Below are positions 17,347 to 26,921 of a stretch of 64,000 nt of DNA, piece after piece; the stretch's first letter is position 1, and each line of letters starts with the position of its first letter. Position numbers and translations under genes: made by a program. Source of the stretch: an uncultured Flavobacteriales bacterium (GTDB taxonomy: Bacteria; Bacteroidota; Bacteroidia; Flavobacteriales; BACL11); contig CAJIYM010000003.1 of NCBI GenBank assembly GCA_905181635.1, positions 62,001-126,000 on the forward strand, in the 5' to 3' direction. The notes beneath the pieces were generated by a model. That model searched no databases, was not told where the DNA came from, and saw nothing but the letters and a program-made list of their open reading frames with translations.

Positions 17347-18063
17347 ATGAATACCTTCGGATTAATTGGGAAAAACCTATCACACTCATTTTCAAAAAAA
17401 TATTTTAATAAAAAATTCCATAACGAAGATATTAAAAACTGTGAATACAAAAATTTTGAGCTAAGCGATATCTCAGAAATTAAAGATTTAATTAGTCAAA
17501 TTAAGCTCTCAGGACTAAATGTAACTATTCCATATAAGGAAAGTGTCATTCCATTTTTGGATGAACTAACACCACAAGCAAAAGCTATTGGAGCAGTAAA
17601 CACAATAGAGTTTAAAGGCAATAAATCAATAGGACATAATACTGATATAATCGGTTTTTCACAAAGCATACATCCCATACTAAATGGAAGAGAAAAAGCC
17701 CTAATTCTGGGTAATGGTGGAGCTTCAAAAGCCATACAACATGCATTAAAAAAACTAAATATTGAATATAAAATAGTTAGCAGAAATTCATCATTTGATT
17801 ACTCAGATATAAGCATTCAATCAATTTATTATCATGATATTATAATAAACACAACACCTTTAGGCACATATCCTCTTATTTCTGATTGTCCACAAATACC
17901 TTACAAAAAATTAAATGAAAGTCATTTACTATTTGACCTCATTTATAATCCAATAGAAAGCCAATTTCTACGATTTGGAAAAAAAAGAAATTGCATCATT
18001 AAGAACGGATTAGAAATGCTAGAAATTCAAGCTGAATCATCTTGGAACATTTGGAATAGTTAA
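17347..18063 (+). CDS. aroE: Shikimate dehydrogenase AroE
   Basis: 238 residues, slightly shorter than many AroE proteins but complete. Seen: the N-terminal GLIGKNLSHSFSKKYF substrate block with conserved Ser pair, NVTIPYKE with the catalytic lysine, the aspartate in GHNTDIIGF, and the nucleotide-binding turn LGNGGASKA. It reduces 3-dehydroshikimate with NADPH in the aromatic amino-acid pathway. TAAATG joins it directly to DUF368. Confidence 0.92.
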   Translation: MNTFGLIGKNLSHSFSKKYFNKKFHNEDIKNCEYKNFELSDISEIKDLISQIKLSGLNVTIPYKESVIPFLDELTPQAKAIGAVNTIEFKGNKSIGHNTDIIGFSQSIHPILNGREKALILGNGGASKAIQHALKKLNIEYKIVSRNSSFDYSDISIQSIYYHDIIINTTPLGTYPLISDCPQIPYKKLNESHLLFDLIYNPIESQFLRFGKKRNCIIKNGLEMLEIQAESSWNIWNS

Positions 18064-18078
18064 ATCGTTAAATATTAG

Positions 18079-18086
18079 TAAATTTG
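18079..18086 (+). promoter_or_regulatory. -7 promoter motif for the DUF349-uvrB pair
   Basis: TAAATTTG matches TAnnTTTG. It overlaps the TTG that could be read as an upstream start codon, which argues that translation starts further down, at GTG 18105. Confidence 0.55.
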
Positions 18087-18104
18087 CAATCAAATACAAG
18101 AAAA

Positions 18105-19892
18105 GTGAACGAAAAGAAAGAAAAAGAAACTATTGAAGAAGTAATCTCAACTTCATCTTTTAAGAAAACAATAGTTAACAATACTGACCTAGAGATTGAG
18201 CAGGTAATTGAAAAAATTAATTTACTTTCTCATAATCAAAACCCCTACTCAGTTTCAAAAGAGATAGAAGAATTAAAATCTATTTTTTACATTAAACTTA
18301 AAGAAAAAACTCAGAAAATAATAATTCTTGAGGAAACACCAAATTCAGAAAAAAGTGATTCCCCTCTCGAAAAAATAAAAGAAAATACGCTGCACCCGCT
18401 AGAAATTAACTTCAAAGCATGCTACGGGAAATTTAAAAAATTAAAATTTGAATATCGCAAAAAAAGAGATGGACAGGAATTAAATAACCTTAAAACTAAG
18501 CAGCAAATAATTACTGACATTGATAAATTAACACAAGAAGATGAGTCTGTTAAAAAGACTTTTGAGCACTTTAGAATCCTTCAGGAACAATGGAAGAAAA
18601 CAGGACATGTACCTCAAAGTAAAAACAATAACTTGTGGCAGTCATATCACCATCATGTTGAATTATTTTATGACTACATAAAATTAAATAATGACTTGAG
18701 AGATTTAGATTTCACCAGAAACCTAGAAGAGAAAACAATTATATACGAAAAAGCTAAAGCATTATTAAATCAGAAATCATTTAATAAAATGCATAGCACC
18801 TTACAAGAACTTCATGAGCACTGGAAAAATGTTGGCCCTGTTAAGAGAGAGTTAAGAGAAGAACTATGGGAGCGCTTTCAAAACATAAGTAAAACACTAA
18901 ACAAAAAACGTAATGATTACTTCTTAAAAGAGAAAGAGAAAGATCAGGAAAAGCTTATTAAGAAAGAAAAAATCTGCAGAAAAATTACTGATTTAACTTC
19001 AGAAACATTAACCTCACATAAGTCATGGCAAGAAAACACTAATAAATGCTCTATTCTTGAAAAAGAATGGAAAGATATTGGTCGATTAAATAAAGCTGAA
19101 AACAGCATTGCATGGAAAAGATTAAGAACAGTTTTAAATAGCTTTTATGATAAAAAGAATACTTATTATAAACAGAAAAAAGAAGAAGCTAAAGTTGTAT
19201 TAAAAGCAAAAATTATCATTTGTGAAAAATCAGAAGAATTACAAAACAGTACAGATTGGCAGGAAACAGGAAAGAAATTAATTACACTTCAAAACGATTG
19301 GAAAAATGCAGGTTTTTCTAATGCTGATCAATCAAATAAAATATGGAAACGATTTAAGGCTGCTTGTGATACTTTTTTTAATGCTAGAAAAAAATATTAT
19401 AAAGCTATGGATAAAGAGAAAGAAATGGCTTTAAAAGACAAAGAAAAAATTCTTCTCAAACTTAAAGAATTTAAATCTTCTGCAAATTCAAAAGACGATA
19501 TTAAACAGCTTAAAGAATTTTCTAATGAATGGAAAAAAGCAGGACATATTGCTAGAGAAAAAATCAAAATAAATGATGAGTTTTTTAATATAATTAATTC
19601 TAAATTTGAAGAACTTGGACTAAGCAAAAAAGTATTAGCAGAAGAACAATATCAAAACAAAGTTAACTCTATTAAAGGAAATGATAAAGCCATTAGTAGC
19701 GAAAAACAGTTCTTAAGATTAAAAATAGATTCCCTTAAAAAAGAAATTTCTCAATACGAGAACAATATATCATTCTTTGGAAGAAATAAAGGTACTGAGC
19801 CTCTAAAGAAGCAAGTTGAAGGCAAAATTACTAAAGCAAATACTGAAATTGAAGCTCTAAAACAAAAACTTCAAATCCTTAATAAAGGGTAA
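18105..19892 (+). CDS. DUF349 repeat protein
   Basis: 595 residues from the GTG at 18105; a TTG at 18084 would add seven residues but lies inside the probable promoter. The protein is highly charged, lysine/glutamate-rich and predicted mostly helical. At least five DUF349 units of ~70 residues are visible, each with a W-K-x-x-G block, for example EQWKKTGHVP, EHWKNVGPV, KEWKDIGRL, NDWKNAGF and NEWKKAGH. The C-terminal ~70 residues form a coiled coil. The molecular function of DUF349 is not established. The stop codon abuts the uvrB ATG. Confidence 0.88.
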   Translation: MNEKKEKETIEEVISTSSFKKTIVNNTDLEIEQVIEKINLLSHNQNPYSVSKEIEELKSIFYIKLKEKTQKIIILEETPNSEKSDSPLEKIKENTLHPLEINFKACYGKFKKLKFEYRKKRDGQELNNLKTKQQIITDIDKLTQEDESVKKTFEHFRILQEQWKKTGHVPQSKNNNLWQSYHHHVELFYDYIKLNNDLRDLDFTRNLEEKTIIYEKAKALLNQKSFNKMHSTLQELHEHWKNVGPVKRELREELWERFQNISKTLNKKRNDYFLKEKEKDQEKLIKKEKICRKITDLTSETLTSHKSWQENTNKCSILEKEWKDIGRLNKAENSIAWKRLRTVLNSFYDKKNTYYKQKKEEAKVVLKAKIIICEKSEELQNSTDWQETGKKLITLQNDWKNAGFSNADQSNKIWKRFKAACDTFFNARKKYYKAMDKEKEMALKDKEKILLKLKEFKSSANSKDDIKQLKEFSNEWKKAGHIAREKIKINDEFFNIINSKFEELGLSKKVLAEEQYQNKVNSIKGNDKAISSEKQFLRLKIDSLKKEISQYENNISFFGRNKGTEPLKKQVEGKITKANTEIEALKQKLQILNKG

Positions 19893-21890
19893 ATGCAATT
19901 TAAACTTGAATCAGAATTTTCACCTACAGGCGATCAACCATCAGCAATAAAACAATTAGTTGACGGACTAAATGATGGAGAGGATTTTCAGACTTTATTA
20001 GGAGTTACCGGATCAGGGAAAACATTTACAATTGCAAATGTGATTAAAAAGGTTAATCGCCCTACCCTTGTATTAAGCCATAACAAAACACTTGCAGCGC
20101 AACTCTTTAGTGAATTTAAGCAATTCTTTCCTGATAATGCAGTGGAGTATTTTGTTTCTTACTACGATTACTATCAACCAGAGGCTTATATTCCTAGCAC
20201 AGGAACTTATATTGAAAAAGATTTATCTATAAATGAAGAAATTGAAAAATATAGACTGAATACAACTTCCTCACTACTTTCTGGAAGAAAAGATGTGATT
20301 GTAGTTGCCTCCGTAAGTTGTATTTACGGAATAGGAAATCCTGAAGATTTTCATAATGGAATAATTGATATTGCTCAAGGAGATATTATTAGTAGAGATC
20401 AGTTTTTACAAAAACTTGTCCTTGCACTTTACAGCCGTACAACTGCAGAATTTACTAGAGGAAATTTCAGAGTAAAAGGAGATACAGTTGATGTATTTTT
20501 AGCACATAATGATATTGCCTATCGTTTTCATTTCTTTGGAAATGAAATTGAAGAAATTGAGAGCTTTAATCCTGAAAACGGGAAGATAATTGATTCCCTT
20601 GAAGAAGTTAAAGTTTATCCTGCCAGCATCTTTGTTGCCTCAAAAGAAAAAATATACGGTGCTATCGCAGCTATACAAGATGACTTAAGAAAACAAGTCG
20701 ATTATTTTCAGGAAATCGGGCTTTCTAACGAAGCAAAACGATTAGATGAACGCACCAACTTTGATCTAGAAATGATTAAAGAACTAGGGTATTGCTCAGG
20801 AATTGAAAACTATTCTAGGTATTTTGATGGCAGAAATGAAGGAAGTCGACCTTTCTGTTTATTAGATTATTTTCCAGCTGATTTTATTACTGTAATTGAT
20901 GAAAGCCATGTAACCCTACCACAAATTCGTGCCATGTATGGCGGAGATAAATCAAGAAAAATCAACTTAGTAGAACACGGATTTCGTTTACCTGCCGCAA
21001 TGGATAACAGACCACTTAAGTTTGAAGAATTTGAAACAATAAACAATCAAACTATCTATGTAAGTGCTACTCCTGCAGATTATGAACTAGAAAAATCTGA
21101 AGGTATAATAGCAGAACAAATTATTCGCCCAACAGGATTACTTGAACCTATAATTAACGTGAGACCTTCTAAAAATCAAATAGATAACCTTCTAGAAGAG
21201 ATTAGAATACGAATTGAAAAAAGAGAACGAATACTTGTTACTACACTTACCAAAAGAATGGCTGAAGAATTCAGTAAATACCTTACAAAATTTAGTATTA
21301 AATGTCGCTATATCCATTCAGATGTTGACACGCTAGAAAGAGTAGAAATATTAAACGGATTAAAGGAGGGAGAATTTGATGTATTAATTGGGGTAAACTT
21401 ATTAAGAGAAGGGCTGGACTTACCTCAAGTAAGTTTAGTTGCTATTATGGATGCTGATAAAGAAGGATTTTTAAGATCAGAAAGAGCATTAACACAGACT
21501 GCTGGAAGGGCTTCTCGAAACATTAACGGACTTGTAATTATGTATGCAGATAGAATTACCAACTCAATGAGAAAGACTATTGATGAAACTAATAGAAAAA
21601 GAGAAAAACAACAAGCCTACAATAAAAAAAATAGCTTAACACCTCAACCTTTACTTCAGAAAAAAGGAAATTCATTAACTGATAGTTTAAATCCTTATAA
21701 AATTACAGGACCAAGTACTAATAAAAATATTCCAAATATTGAAAATGCTAATAGCGATCAATTAAAAAAGATGATTAGTCATACAAAAAGAGAAATGCAG
21801 CGCATGGCAAAAAATCTAAATTTTATGGAAGCTACACATTTGCGAGACGAATTGCAAGAACTAGAAGAAAAGTTAAAAAATAAGGCATAA
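19893..21890 (+). CDS. uvrB: UvrABC excinuclease subunit B
   Basis: 665 residues, normal length. Seen: N-terminal SPTGDQPSAIKQL, Walker A GVTGSGKTFT, the beta-hairpin VSYYDYYQPEAYIP, DEAD-type motif VIDESHVTLPQ, helicase motifs VSATPADYE and TQTAGRASRNING, and the C-terminal UVR domain that contacts UvrC. It verifies DNA lesions in nucleotide excision repair. It ends the comA-uvrB run and is followed by a strong terminator. Confidence 0.97.
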   Translation: MQFKLESEFSPTGDQPSAIKQLVDGLNDGEDFQTLLGVTGSGKTFTIANVIKKVNRPTLVLSHNKTLAAQLFSEFKQFFPDNAVEYFVSYYDYYQPEAYIPSTGTYIEKDLSINEEIEKYRLNTTSSLLSGRKDVIVVASVSCIYGIGNPEDFHNGIIDIAQGDIISRDQFLQKLVLALYSRTTAEFTRGNFRVKGDTVDVFLAHNDIAYRFHFFGNEIEEIESFNPENGKIIDSLEEVKVYPASIFVASKEKIYGAIAAIQDDLRKQVDYFQEIGLSNEAKRLDERTNFDLEMIKELGYCSGIENYSRYFDGRNEGSRPFCLLDYFPADFITVIDESHVTLPQIRAMYGGDKSRKINLVEHGFRLPAAMDNRPLKFEEFETINNQTIYVSATPADYELEKSEGIIAEQIIRPTGLLEPIINVRPSKNQIDNLLEEIRIRIEKRERILVTTLTKRMAEEFSKYLTKFSIKCRYIHSDVDTLERVEILNGLKEGEFDVLIGVNLLREGLDLPQVSLVAIMDADKEGFLRSERALTQTAGRASRNINGLVIMYADRITNSMRKTIDETNRKREKQQAYNKKNSLTPQPLLQKKGNSLTDSLNPYKITGPSTNKNIPNIENANSDQLKKMISHTKREMQRMAKNLNFMEATHLRDELQELEEKLKNKA

Positions 21891-21921
21891 AAAAAACGGG
21901 CATTAAGCCCGTTTTGTTTTT
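21891..21921 (+). terminator. Intrinsic terminator between uvrB and the cold-shock gene
   Basis: AAAACGGGC (21893-21901) pairs with GCCCGTTTT (21907-21915) around an ATTAA loop, with T-runs on both strands. It serves both convergent genes. Confidence 0.93.
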
Positions 21922-21938
21922 ATATTATATTATGCTAA

Positions 21939-22136
21939 TTAAGCGTTTACAATATTTTTAGCTACTGGGCCTTTTTCACCATCTCCTGGCTCAAAAGATA
22001 CCGCTGAACCTTCTTTTAAAGTTTTGTAACCTTCAATTTGAATTTCTTGGAAATGCGCAAAGTAATCAGTTCCGTCTGAACCTTCGATGAAACCATAACC
22101 TTTACTTGCATTAAACCATTTTACTGTTCCTTCCAT
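21939..22136 (-). CDS. Cold-shock domain protein (Csp family)
   Basis: 65 residues from the ATG at 22136 ([19 protein letters not shown]). A longer frame to 22181 would add 15 residues that are not part of the fold, so the shorter start is preferred. RNP1 (KGYGFIE) and RNP2-like (DYFAHFQEI) motifs bind single-stranded RNA or DNA. The 5' leader is about 50 bases and begins with a hairpin, as is common for cold-inducible csp transcripts. It is monocistronic by its own promoter motif and terminator. Confidence 0.93.
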   Translation of the reverse strand: MEGTVKWFNASKGYGFIEGSDGTDYFAHFQEIQIEGYKTLKEGSAVSFEPGDGEKGPVAKNIVNA

Positions 22137-22165
22137 AATTGTTTTTTTAAATTTTATTAATACTA

Positions 22166-22181
22166 GTGGGAACAACCCCAC
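22166..22181 (-). promoter_or_regulatory. 5' leader hairpin of the cold-shock gene
   Basis: On the minus strand a GTGGG / CCCAC stem encloses a six-base loop near the inferred 5' end of the transcript, ~30 bases before the ATG. Role in mRNA stability or cold response is inference. Confidence 0.5.
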
Positions 22182-22191
22182 AAAACTTCGG

Positions 22192-22199
22192 CAAATATA
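22192..22199 (-). promoter_or_regulatory. -7 promoter motif for the cold-shock gene
   Basis: TATATTTG on the minus strand fits TAnnTTTG and lies 55 bases before the chosen ATG, giving an unusually long leader for this genome segment. Confidence 0.55.
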
Positions 22200-22207
22200 G
22201 TAAATAT

Positions 22208-23086
22208 TTAATATAAATTACTTTTTGATGATAATAATGTGTTTTTTAATAACATAGCAATGGTCATAGGTCCCACTCCACCTGGTACAGGAGTAATAAA
22301 ATTACACTTATTTTTAACTCCTTTAAAATCAACATCTCCTAATAATTTCCAACCACTTTTTGTTTTGTCTGACTTAATTCTTGTTATTCCAACATCAATA
22401 ATAACAACCCCATCCTTGACCATGTTGGCTGTAACAAACTCAGCTTTCCCCAAAGCAACAATTAAAATATCAGCTGTTTTGGTGATTTTATTAAGGTTTT
22501 TTGTCCTGCTATGAGTAAGTGTAACAGTACAGTTTCCAGGATTAGTGTTTCTTGCCATTAAGATACTCATTGGAGAACCTACAATATGACTTCTTCCAAT
22601 TACTACACAATGTTTTCCTGATGTCTCTACCTTATACCTTGATAATAACTCTAAAATTCCCGCAGGAGTTGCAGGCAGATAAGTAGGTAAATTTAAAGCC
22701 ATTTTACCAATATTAGTTGGATGAAAACCATCAACATCTTTTGATGGCAAAATAGATTCAGTCACTTTCATTTCATCAATATGAAAAGGTAAAGGCAATT
22801 GCACAATCAATCCATCAATATCAGAATTAATATTAATTTTTTCTACTTCAGCAAGTAATTGATCTTGCGTAACAGATGTATCCAAACGAACCAATGTAGA
22901 ATTAAATCCAACCTCAAAACAAGCTTTTACTTTTGCATTTACATAAGTTTCACTCGCACCATTATCTCCAATAAGTATTGCTGCTAAATGTGGTTTTTTG
23001 CCACCATTAGCAACTAATTGAGAAACCTCACTAGCAATCTCATCTTTAATATCATTTGATGTTTTTTTTCCGTCAAGTAAAATCAT
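22208..23086 (-). CDS. folD: Methylenetetrahydrofolate dehydrogenase/cyclohydrolase FolD
   Basis: 292 residues from the ATG at 23086 ([10 protein letters not shown]); an upstream ATG at 23110 would add eight lysine/asparagine-rich residues outside the family core. Visible are YVNAKVKAC with the catalytic lysine region, [32 protein letters not shown] and the NADP-binding [17 protein letters not shown]. It interconverts 5,10-methylene-, methenyl- and 10-formyl-tetrahydrofolate. Same-strand neighbour ffh lies 65 bases upstream. Confidence 0.95.
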   Translation of the reverse strand: MILLDGKKTSNDIKDEIASEVSQLVANGGKKPHLAAILIGDNGASETYVNAKVKACFEVGFNSTLVRLDTSVTQDQLLAEVEKININSDIDGLIVQLPLPFHIDEMKVTESILPSKDVDGFHPTNIGKMALNLPTYLPATPAGILELLSRYKVETSGKHCVVIGRSHIVGSPMSILMARNTNPGNCTVTLTHSRTKNLNKITKTADILIVALGKAEFVTANMVKDGVVIIDVGITRIKSDKTKSGWKLLGDVDFKGVKNKCNFITPVPGGVGPMTIAMLLKNTLLSSKSNLY

Positions 23087-23151
23087 TGTTCTTTTATTTT
23101 CTTTGTTCAAATCTTTTAATGTGAAGATCTACTGTTAAGAATACAGGACCT

Positions 23152-24498
23152 CTAATTAGGCCCAGCAATACCTCCCTGGCTCTTCATCATTTGCATCATT
23201 TGCTTCGCACCACCACCTTGCATCATCTTCATCATTTTGCCCATTTGGCTAAACTGTTTAATTAACTGATTAACCTCAACTACTGAAGTTCCACTTCCAT
23301 TAGCAATTCTTTTCTTTCTACTTCCATTGAGTAACTTAGGATTTTCACGCTCTTGTTTGGTCATAGAATGTATAATTGCTTCAATTCCTTTAAATGCATC
23401 ATCCTCAACATCTACTCCCTTCATAGCCTTACCCATTCCAGGAATCATACCCATCAAATCCTTCATGTTTCCCATCTTTTTTACTTGCTGAATTTGCTTT
23501 AAAAAATCATCAAAACCAAATTGGTTTTTAGCAATTTTTTTCTGCACTTGCCTAGCCTCCTCTTCATCAAACTGTTGCTGAGCACGCTCCACTAAGGAAA
23601 TAACATCTCCCATTCCTAAAATACGGCTTGCCATTCTATCAGGATAGAATACATCAAGCCCATCCATTTTTTCGGAAGTTCCAATAAATTTAATTGGTTT
23701 ATCTACAACTGAACGAATAGTAAGTGCAGCACCACCTCTTGTATCACCATCTAATTTGGTAAGGACTACTCCATCAAAATTTAGTTTATCGTTAAAGGAT
23801 TTTGCTGTATTGACAGCATCTTGCCCTGTCATGGAATCCACAACAAATAAAATTTCCTGAGGATTAATAGCCTTCTTAATAGCGGCTATTTCACTCATCA
23901 TAGCTTCATCAACTGCCAAACGACCAGCAGTATCAATAATTACGACATTATGTCCATTTGTTTTAGCATGCTTAATTGCATTTTGAGCAATCACTACAGG
24001 ATTTTTATTTTCTCTATCCTGAAAAACATCAACACCAACTTGCTCAGCTAACACACCAATTTGATCAATTGCAGCAGGACGATATACATCACAAGCTACC
24101 AATAAAGGACGTTTACTTTTATTATTTTTAAGATGTAATGCTAGCTTTCCAGAAAAAGTGGTTTTACCACTTCCTTGCAAACCTGCAATAAGAATTACTG
24201 TTGGCGAACCCTCTAAGGAAATTTCAGACTGACTACTCCCCATGAGTTCAGCCAATTCATCCTTCATTATTTTAGTAAGCAATTGTCCTGGATCAATAGC
24301 GGTAAGCACTTTTTCTCCTAAAGCTTTTTGCTGAACCTTTGCTGTAAAGGACTTAGCTGTTTTAAAATCAACATCAGCTGAAAGTAATGCCTTACGGATT
24401 TCTTTCATTGTTTGAGCAACATTAATTTCGGAAATACTGCCCTGCCCTTTTAAAACTTTAAATGCCTTGTCTAGTTTTTCTGATAAATTTTCAAACAT
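23152..24498 (-). CDS. ffh: Signal recognition particle protein Ffh (SRP54)
   Basis: 448 residues. N domain first, then the G domain with P-loop GLQGSGKTTFSGKLA, DTAGRLAVDE, and TKLDGDTRGGA; the methionine-rich M domain (PGMGKAMKG ... MGKMMKMMQ) at the C-terminus binds signal sequences and 4.5S RNA. It targets nascent membrane proteins to FtsY, whose gene lies ~1.4 kb upstream in the same direction beyond rimO. Confidence 0.97.
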   Translation of the reverse strand: MFENLSEKLDKAFKVLKGQGSISEINVAQTMKEIRKALLSADVDFKTAKSFTAKVQQKALGEKVLTAIDPGQLLTKIMKDELAELMGSSQSEISLEGSPTVILIAGLQGSGKTTFSGKLALHLKNNKSKRPLLVACDVYRPAAIDQIGVLAEQVGVDVFQDRENKNPVVIAQNAIKHAKTNGHNVVIIDTAGRLAVDEAMMSEIAAIKKAINPQEILFVVDSMTGQDAVNTAKSFNDKLNFDGVVLTKLDGDTRGGAALTIRSVVDKPIKFIGTSEKMDGLDVFYPDRMASRILGMGDVISLVERAQQQFDEEEARQVQKKIAKNQFGFDDFLKQIQQVKKMGNMKDLMGMIPGMGKAMKGVDVEDDAFKGIEAIIHSMTKQERENPKLLNGSRKKRIANGSGTSVVEVNQLIKQFSQMGKMMKMMQGGGAKQMMQMMKSQGGIAGPN

Positions 24499-24599
24499 AG
24501 TTACTGCCCTATTTTTAATTTCTTGTTAGTAGAATGTTGTGCGAAAATAACGAAAAGAAAGCATACTTTAAAAGTAAAAGCATTATCAATTATTTTCTG

Positions 24600-25913
24600 C
24601 TAATCAACTACGACACCATACAAATCAAAATGATCGGTCTTTTCAATAAGCACATTAGCAAAATCACCCATTCTTATATAAGTATCATTAGCTTTTACCA
24701 ACACCTCATTATCGACATCAGGACTGTCAAACTCAGTACGCCCAATAAAATAATCTCCCTCCTTACGGTCGAACAATACTTTAAAAGTTTTTCCTATTTT
24801 TTCTTGATTTAACTCCCAAGAAATATGCGTTTGCAAATCCATAATTTCTTCTTGCCTTGCTTTTTTCACTTCATCAGAAATATCATCATCCAGAACGTGA
24901 GCAGAAGTATTTTCTTCATGAGAATAAGTAAACACTCCCAATCTATCAAATTTTGTATCCTGAACCCATTGTCTTAATTCTTGGAATCTTTCTTCTGTTT
25001 CACCAGGATAACCTACTATCAATGTAGTACGAATAGCCATATTTGGTACTTTTACCCTAAATGCTTTTAACAAATCATCTGTCTTCTGATGAGAAGTTCC
25101 TCTTTTCATAGATTTCAGAATCTCATCATTTATGTGCTGTAAAGGAATATCAATATAATTACACACTTTATCATTCTCTCTAATTACATCTAACACATCT
25201 TGTGGAAAGCCTGTTGGGAAAGCGTAATGCAATCGAATCCATTCAATTCCCTCTACCTTAGATAACTCAATCAATAAGTCAGCCAATCTTCTTTTTTTAT
25301 AAATATCCAATCCATAAAAAGTTAAATCCTGAGCAATAAGTATCAATTCCTTAACCCCATTTTTTGCTAAATTTTTAGCTTCAATAACTAATTTTTCAAT
25401 AGGAGTAGATTTGTGTTTACCTCTCATAAGCGGAATAGCACAAAATGAACAAGGTCTATCGCAGCCTTCAGCAATTTTAAGGTAGGCATAATGCTTAGGT
25501 GTAGTAGTTAATCGTTCACCTAGTAACTCATGCTTATAGTCTGCACCTAAAACTTTTAATAGTTTTGGTAAATCAGTTGTTCCAAAATACTGATCAACAT
25601 TAGTAATCTCTCTCTCTAAATCTGGCTTATAGCGTTCAGACAAGCAACCTGTAACATACAATTTATCAATCTCACCTGCCTGTTTGCGTTCTGCATGTTC
25701 TAATATCGTATTAATGGATTCCTCCTTTGCGTTATCAATAAACCCACAAGTATTTATCACAACAATATTGGAATCATCCTTTTCCGATTCATGTTCCACC
25801 TCCATATTATTGGCGACCAATTGACCCATCAAAACCTCAGAATCATACACATTCTTAGAACAGCCTAAAGTGATGACATTAATTTTGTTTTTCTTTGTTG
25901 ATTTTGTTCTCAT
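24600..25913 (-). CDS. rimO: Ribosomal protein uS12 methylthiotransferase RimO
   Basis: 437 residues. An N-terminal UPF0004 domain (NVITLGCSKNVYDSEVLMGQL) with its own cluster cysteines, the radical-SAM CxxxCxxC motif in CDRPCSFCAI, and a C-terminal TRAM domain. It adds a methylthio group to the conserved aspartate of ribosomal protein S12. The ATG immediately follows the ftsY stop, so the two are co-translated. About 100 bases separate it from ffh. Confidence 0.95.
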   Translation of the reverse strand: MRTKSTKKNKINVITLGCSKNVYDSEVLMGQLVANNMEVEHESEKDDSNIVVINTCGFIDNAKEESINTILEHAERKQAGEIDKLYVTGCLSERYKPDLEREITNVDQYFGTTDLPKLLKVLGADYKHELLGERLTTTPKHYAYLKIAEGCDRPCSFCAIPLMRGKHKSTPIEKLVIEAKNLAKNGVKELILIAQDLTFYGLDIYKKRRLADLLIELSKVEGIEWIRLHYAFPTGFPQDVLDVIRENDKVCNYIDIPLQHINDEILKSMKRGTSHQKTDDLLKAFRVKVPNMAIRTTLIVGYPGETEERFQELRQWVQDTKFDRLGVFTYSHEENTSAHVLDDDISDEVKKARQEEIMDLQTHISWELNQEKIGKTFKVLFDRKEGDYFIGRTEFDSPDVDNEVLVKANDTYIRMGDFANVLIEKTDHFDLYGVVVD

Positions 25914-26846
25914 TTAGTTAAATAGTGAATCTATAAATTCATTTTTATTAAAGACTTGTAAATCTTCCACCCCCTCTCCAACACCAATATAACGAACTGG
26001 AATCTGAAACTGATCAGAAATACCAATTACCACCCCTCCTTTTGCCGTACCATCCAACTTGGTAAGCGCTAAAGAATTTACTTTAGTGGCTTTTGTAAAC
26101 TGAGTTGCCTGTTCAATAGCATTTTGTCCTGTTGAAGCATCTAACACCAACATTACATCATGCGGTGCTTCAGGAATAACTTTAGCCATTACATTCTTTA
26201 TCTTAGTCAATTCGTTCATTAAATTGATTTTATTATGTAATCTTCCTGCAGTATCAATAATTACTACATCAGCATCACTTGCTTTTGCTGATTGTAAAGT
26301 ATCAAAACAAACTGAAGCAGGATCAGATCCCATATCTTGTTTTACAATTGCAACTCCAGCTCTATCTGCCCAAATAACTAACTGATCAACTGCTGATGCA
26401 CGAAAAGTATCAGCTGCACCTAATACAACTTTTTTACCCTGCTGCTTAAATTGATGTGCTAATTTTCCGATTGTAGTTGTTTTACCTACGCCATTAACAC
26501 CAACAACCATAATTACATAAGGACCATCAACTTCAGGAATTTCTTCATAACCCTCCTTCATTAATAAGGAAATTTCTGCTTTTAAGAAATCATTTAATTC
26601 AGAAGTATTGATGTATTTATCTTTTGCTACTCTTTCCTCTAATTTCTCAATAATTTTAAGTGTTGTCTCGACACCAATATCTGAAGTGATTAAGGCCTCT
26701 TCAATATCATCAAGCGCCAACTCATCAATAATTGATTTACCTGCAACAGCACGTGAGAGTTTATTAAAAACATTTTCCTTAGTTTTCTCTAAACCTTTAT
26801 CAAGTTTAACTTTTTTATCTTTTGAAAAAAAACCGAATATTCCCAT
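25914..26846 (-). CDS. ftsY: Signal recognition particle receptor FtsY
   Basis: 310 residues from the ATG at 26846 (MGIFGFFSKDKK); an upstream ATG at 26870 would add eight residues overlapping the terminator hairpin and is less likely. It has a short N-terminal lysine-rich membrane-contact region instead of the long acidic A domain, then the NG domain with VNGVGKTTTIGKLA, DTAGRLHNK and TKLDGTAKGG. It docks SRP-ribosome complexes at the membrane. The -7 motif lies in the loop of the preceding gene's terminator. Confidence 0.96.
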   Translation of the reverse strand: MGIFGFFSKDKKVKLDKGLEKTKENVFNKLSRAVAGKSIIDELALDDIEEALITSDIGVETTLKIIEKLEERVAKDKYINTSELNDFLKAEISLLMKEGYEEIPEVDGPYVIMVVGVNGVGKTTTIGKLAHQFKQQGKKVVLGAADTFRASAVDQLVIWADRAGVAIVKQDMGSDPASVCFDTLQSAKASDADVVIIDTAGRLHNKINLMNELTKIKNVMAKVIPEAPHDVMLVLDASTGQNAIEQATQFTKATKVNSLALTKLDGTAKGGVVIGISDQFQIPVRYIGVGEGVEDLQVFNKNEFIDSLFN

Positions 26847-26867
26847 AATTATTTGCTTTAATAAACA

Positions 26868-26905
26868 CAAAAAGCTCCTTTCAAAGATAGAAAGAAGCTT
26901 TTGTT
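26868..26905 (-). terminator. Terminator hairpin after DUF4295 with a promoter motif in its loop
   Basis: AAAAGCT (26870-26876) pairs with AGCTTTT (26896-26902), then after a C-A mismatch CTTTC pairs with GAAAG, leaving a seven-base loop. T-rich sequence follows on the minus strand. The loop contains the ftsY -7 motif. Confidence 0.8.
26882..26889 (-). promoter_or_regulatory. -7 promoter motif for ftsY inside a terminator loop
   Basis: TATCTTTG on the minus strand: seven bases occupy the hairpin loop and the final G closes the stem. It lies 35 bases before the ftsY ATG. Confidence 0.55.
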
Positions 26906-26921
26906 TGCGTATAATTAAATA

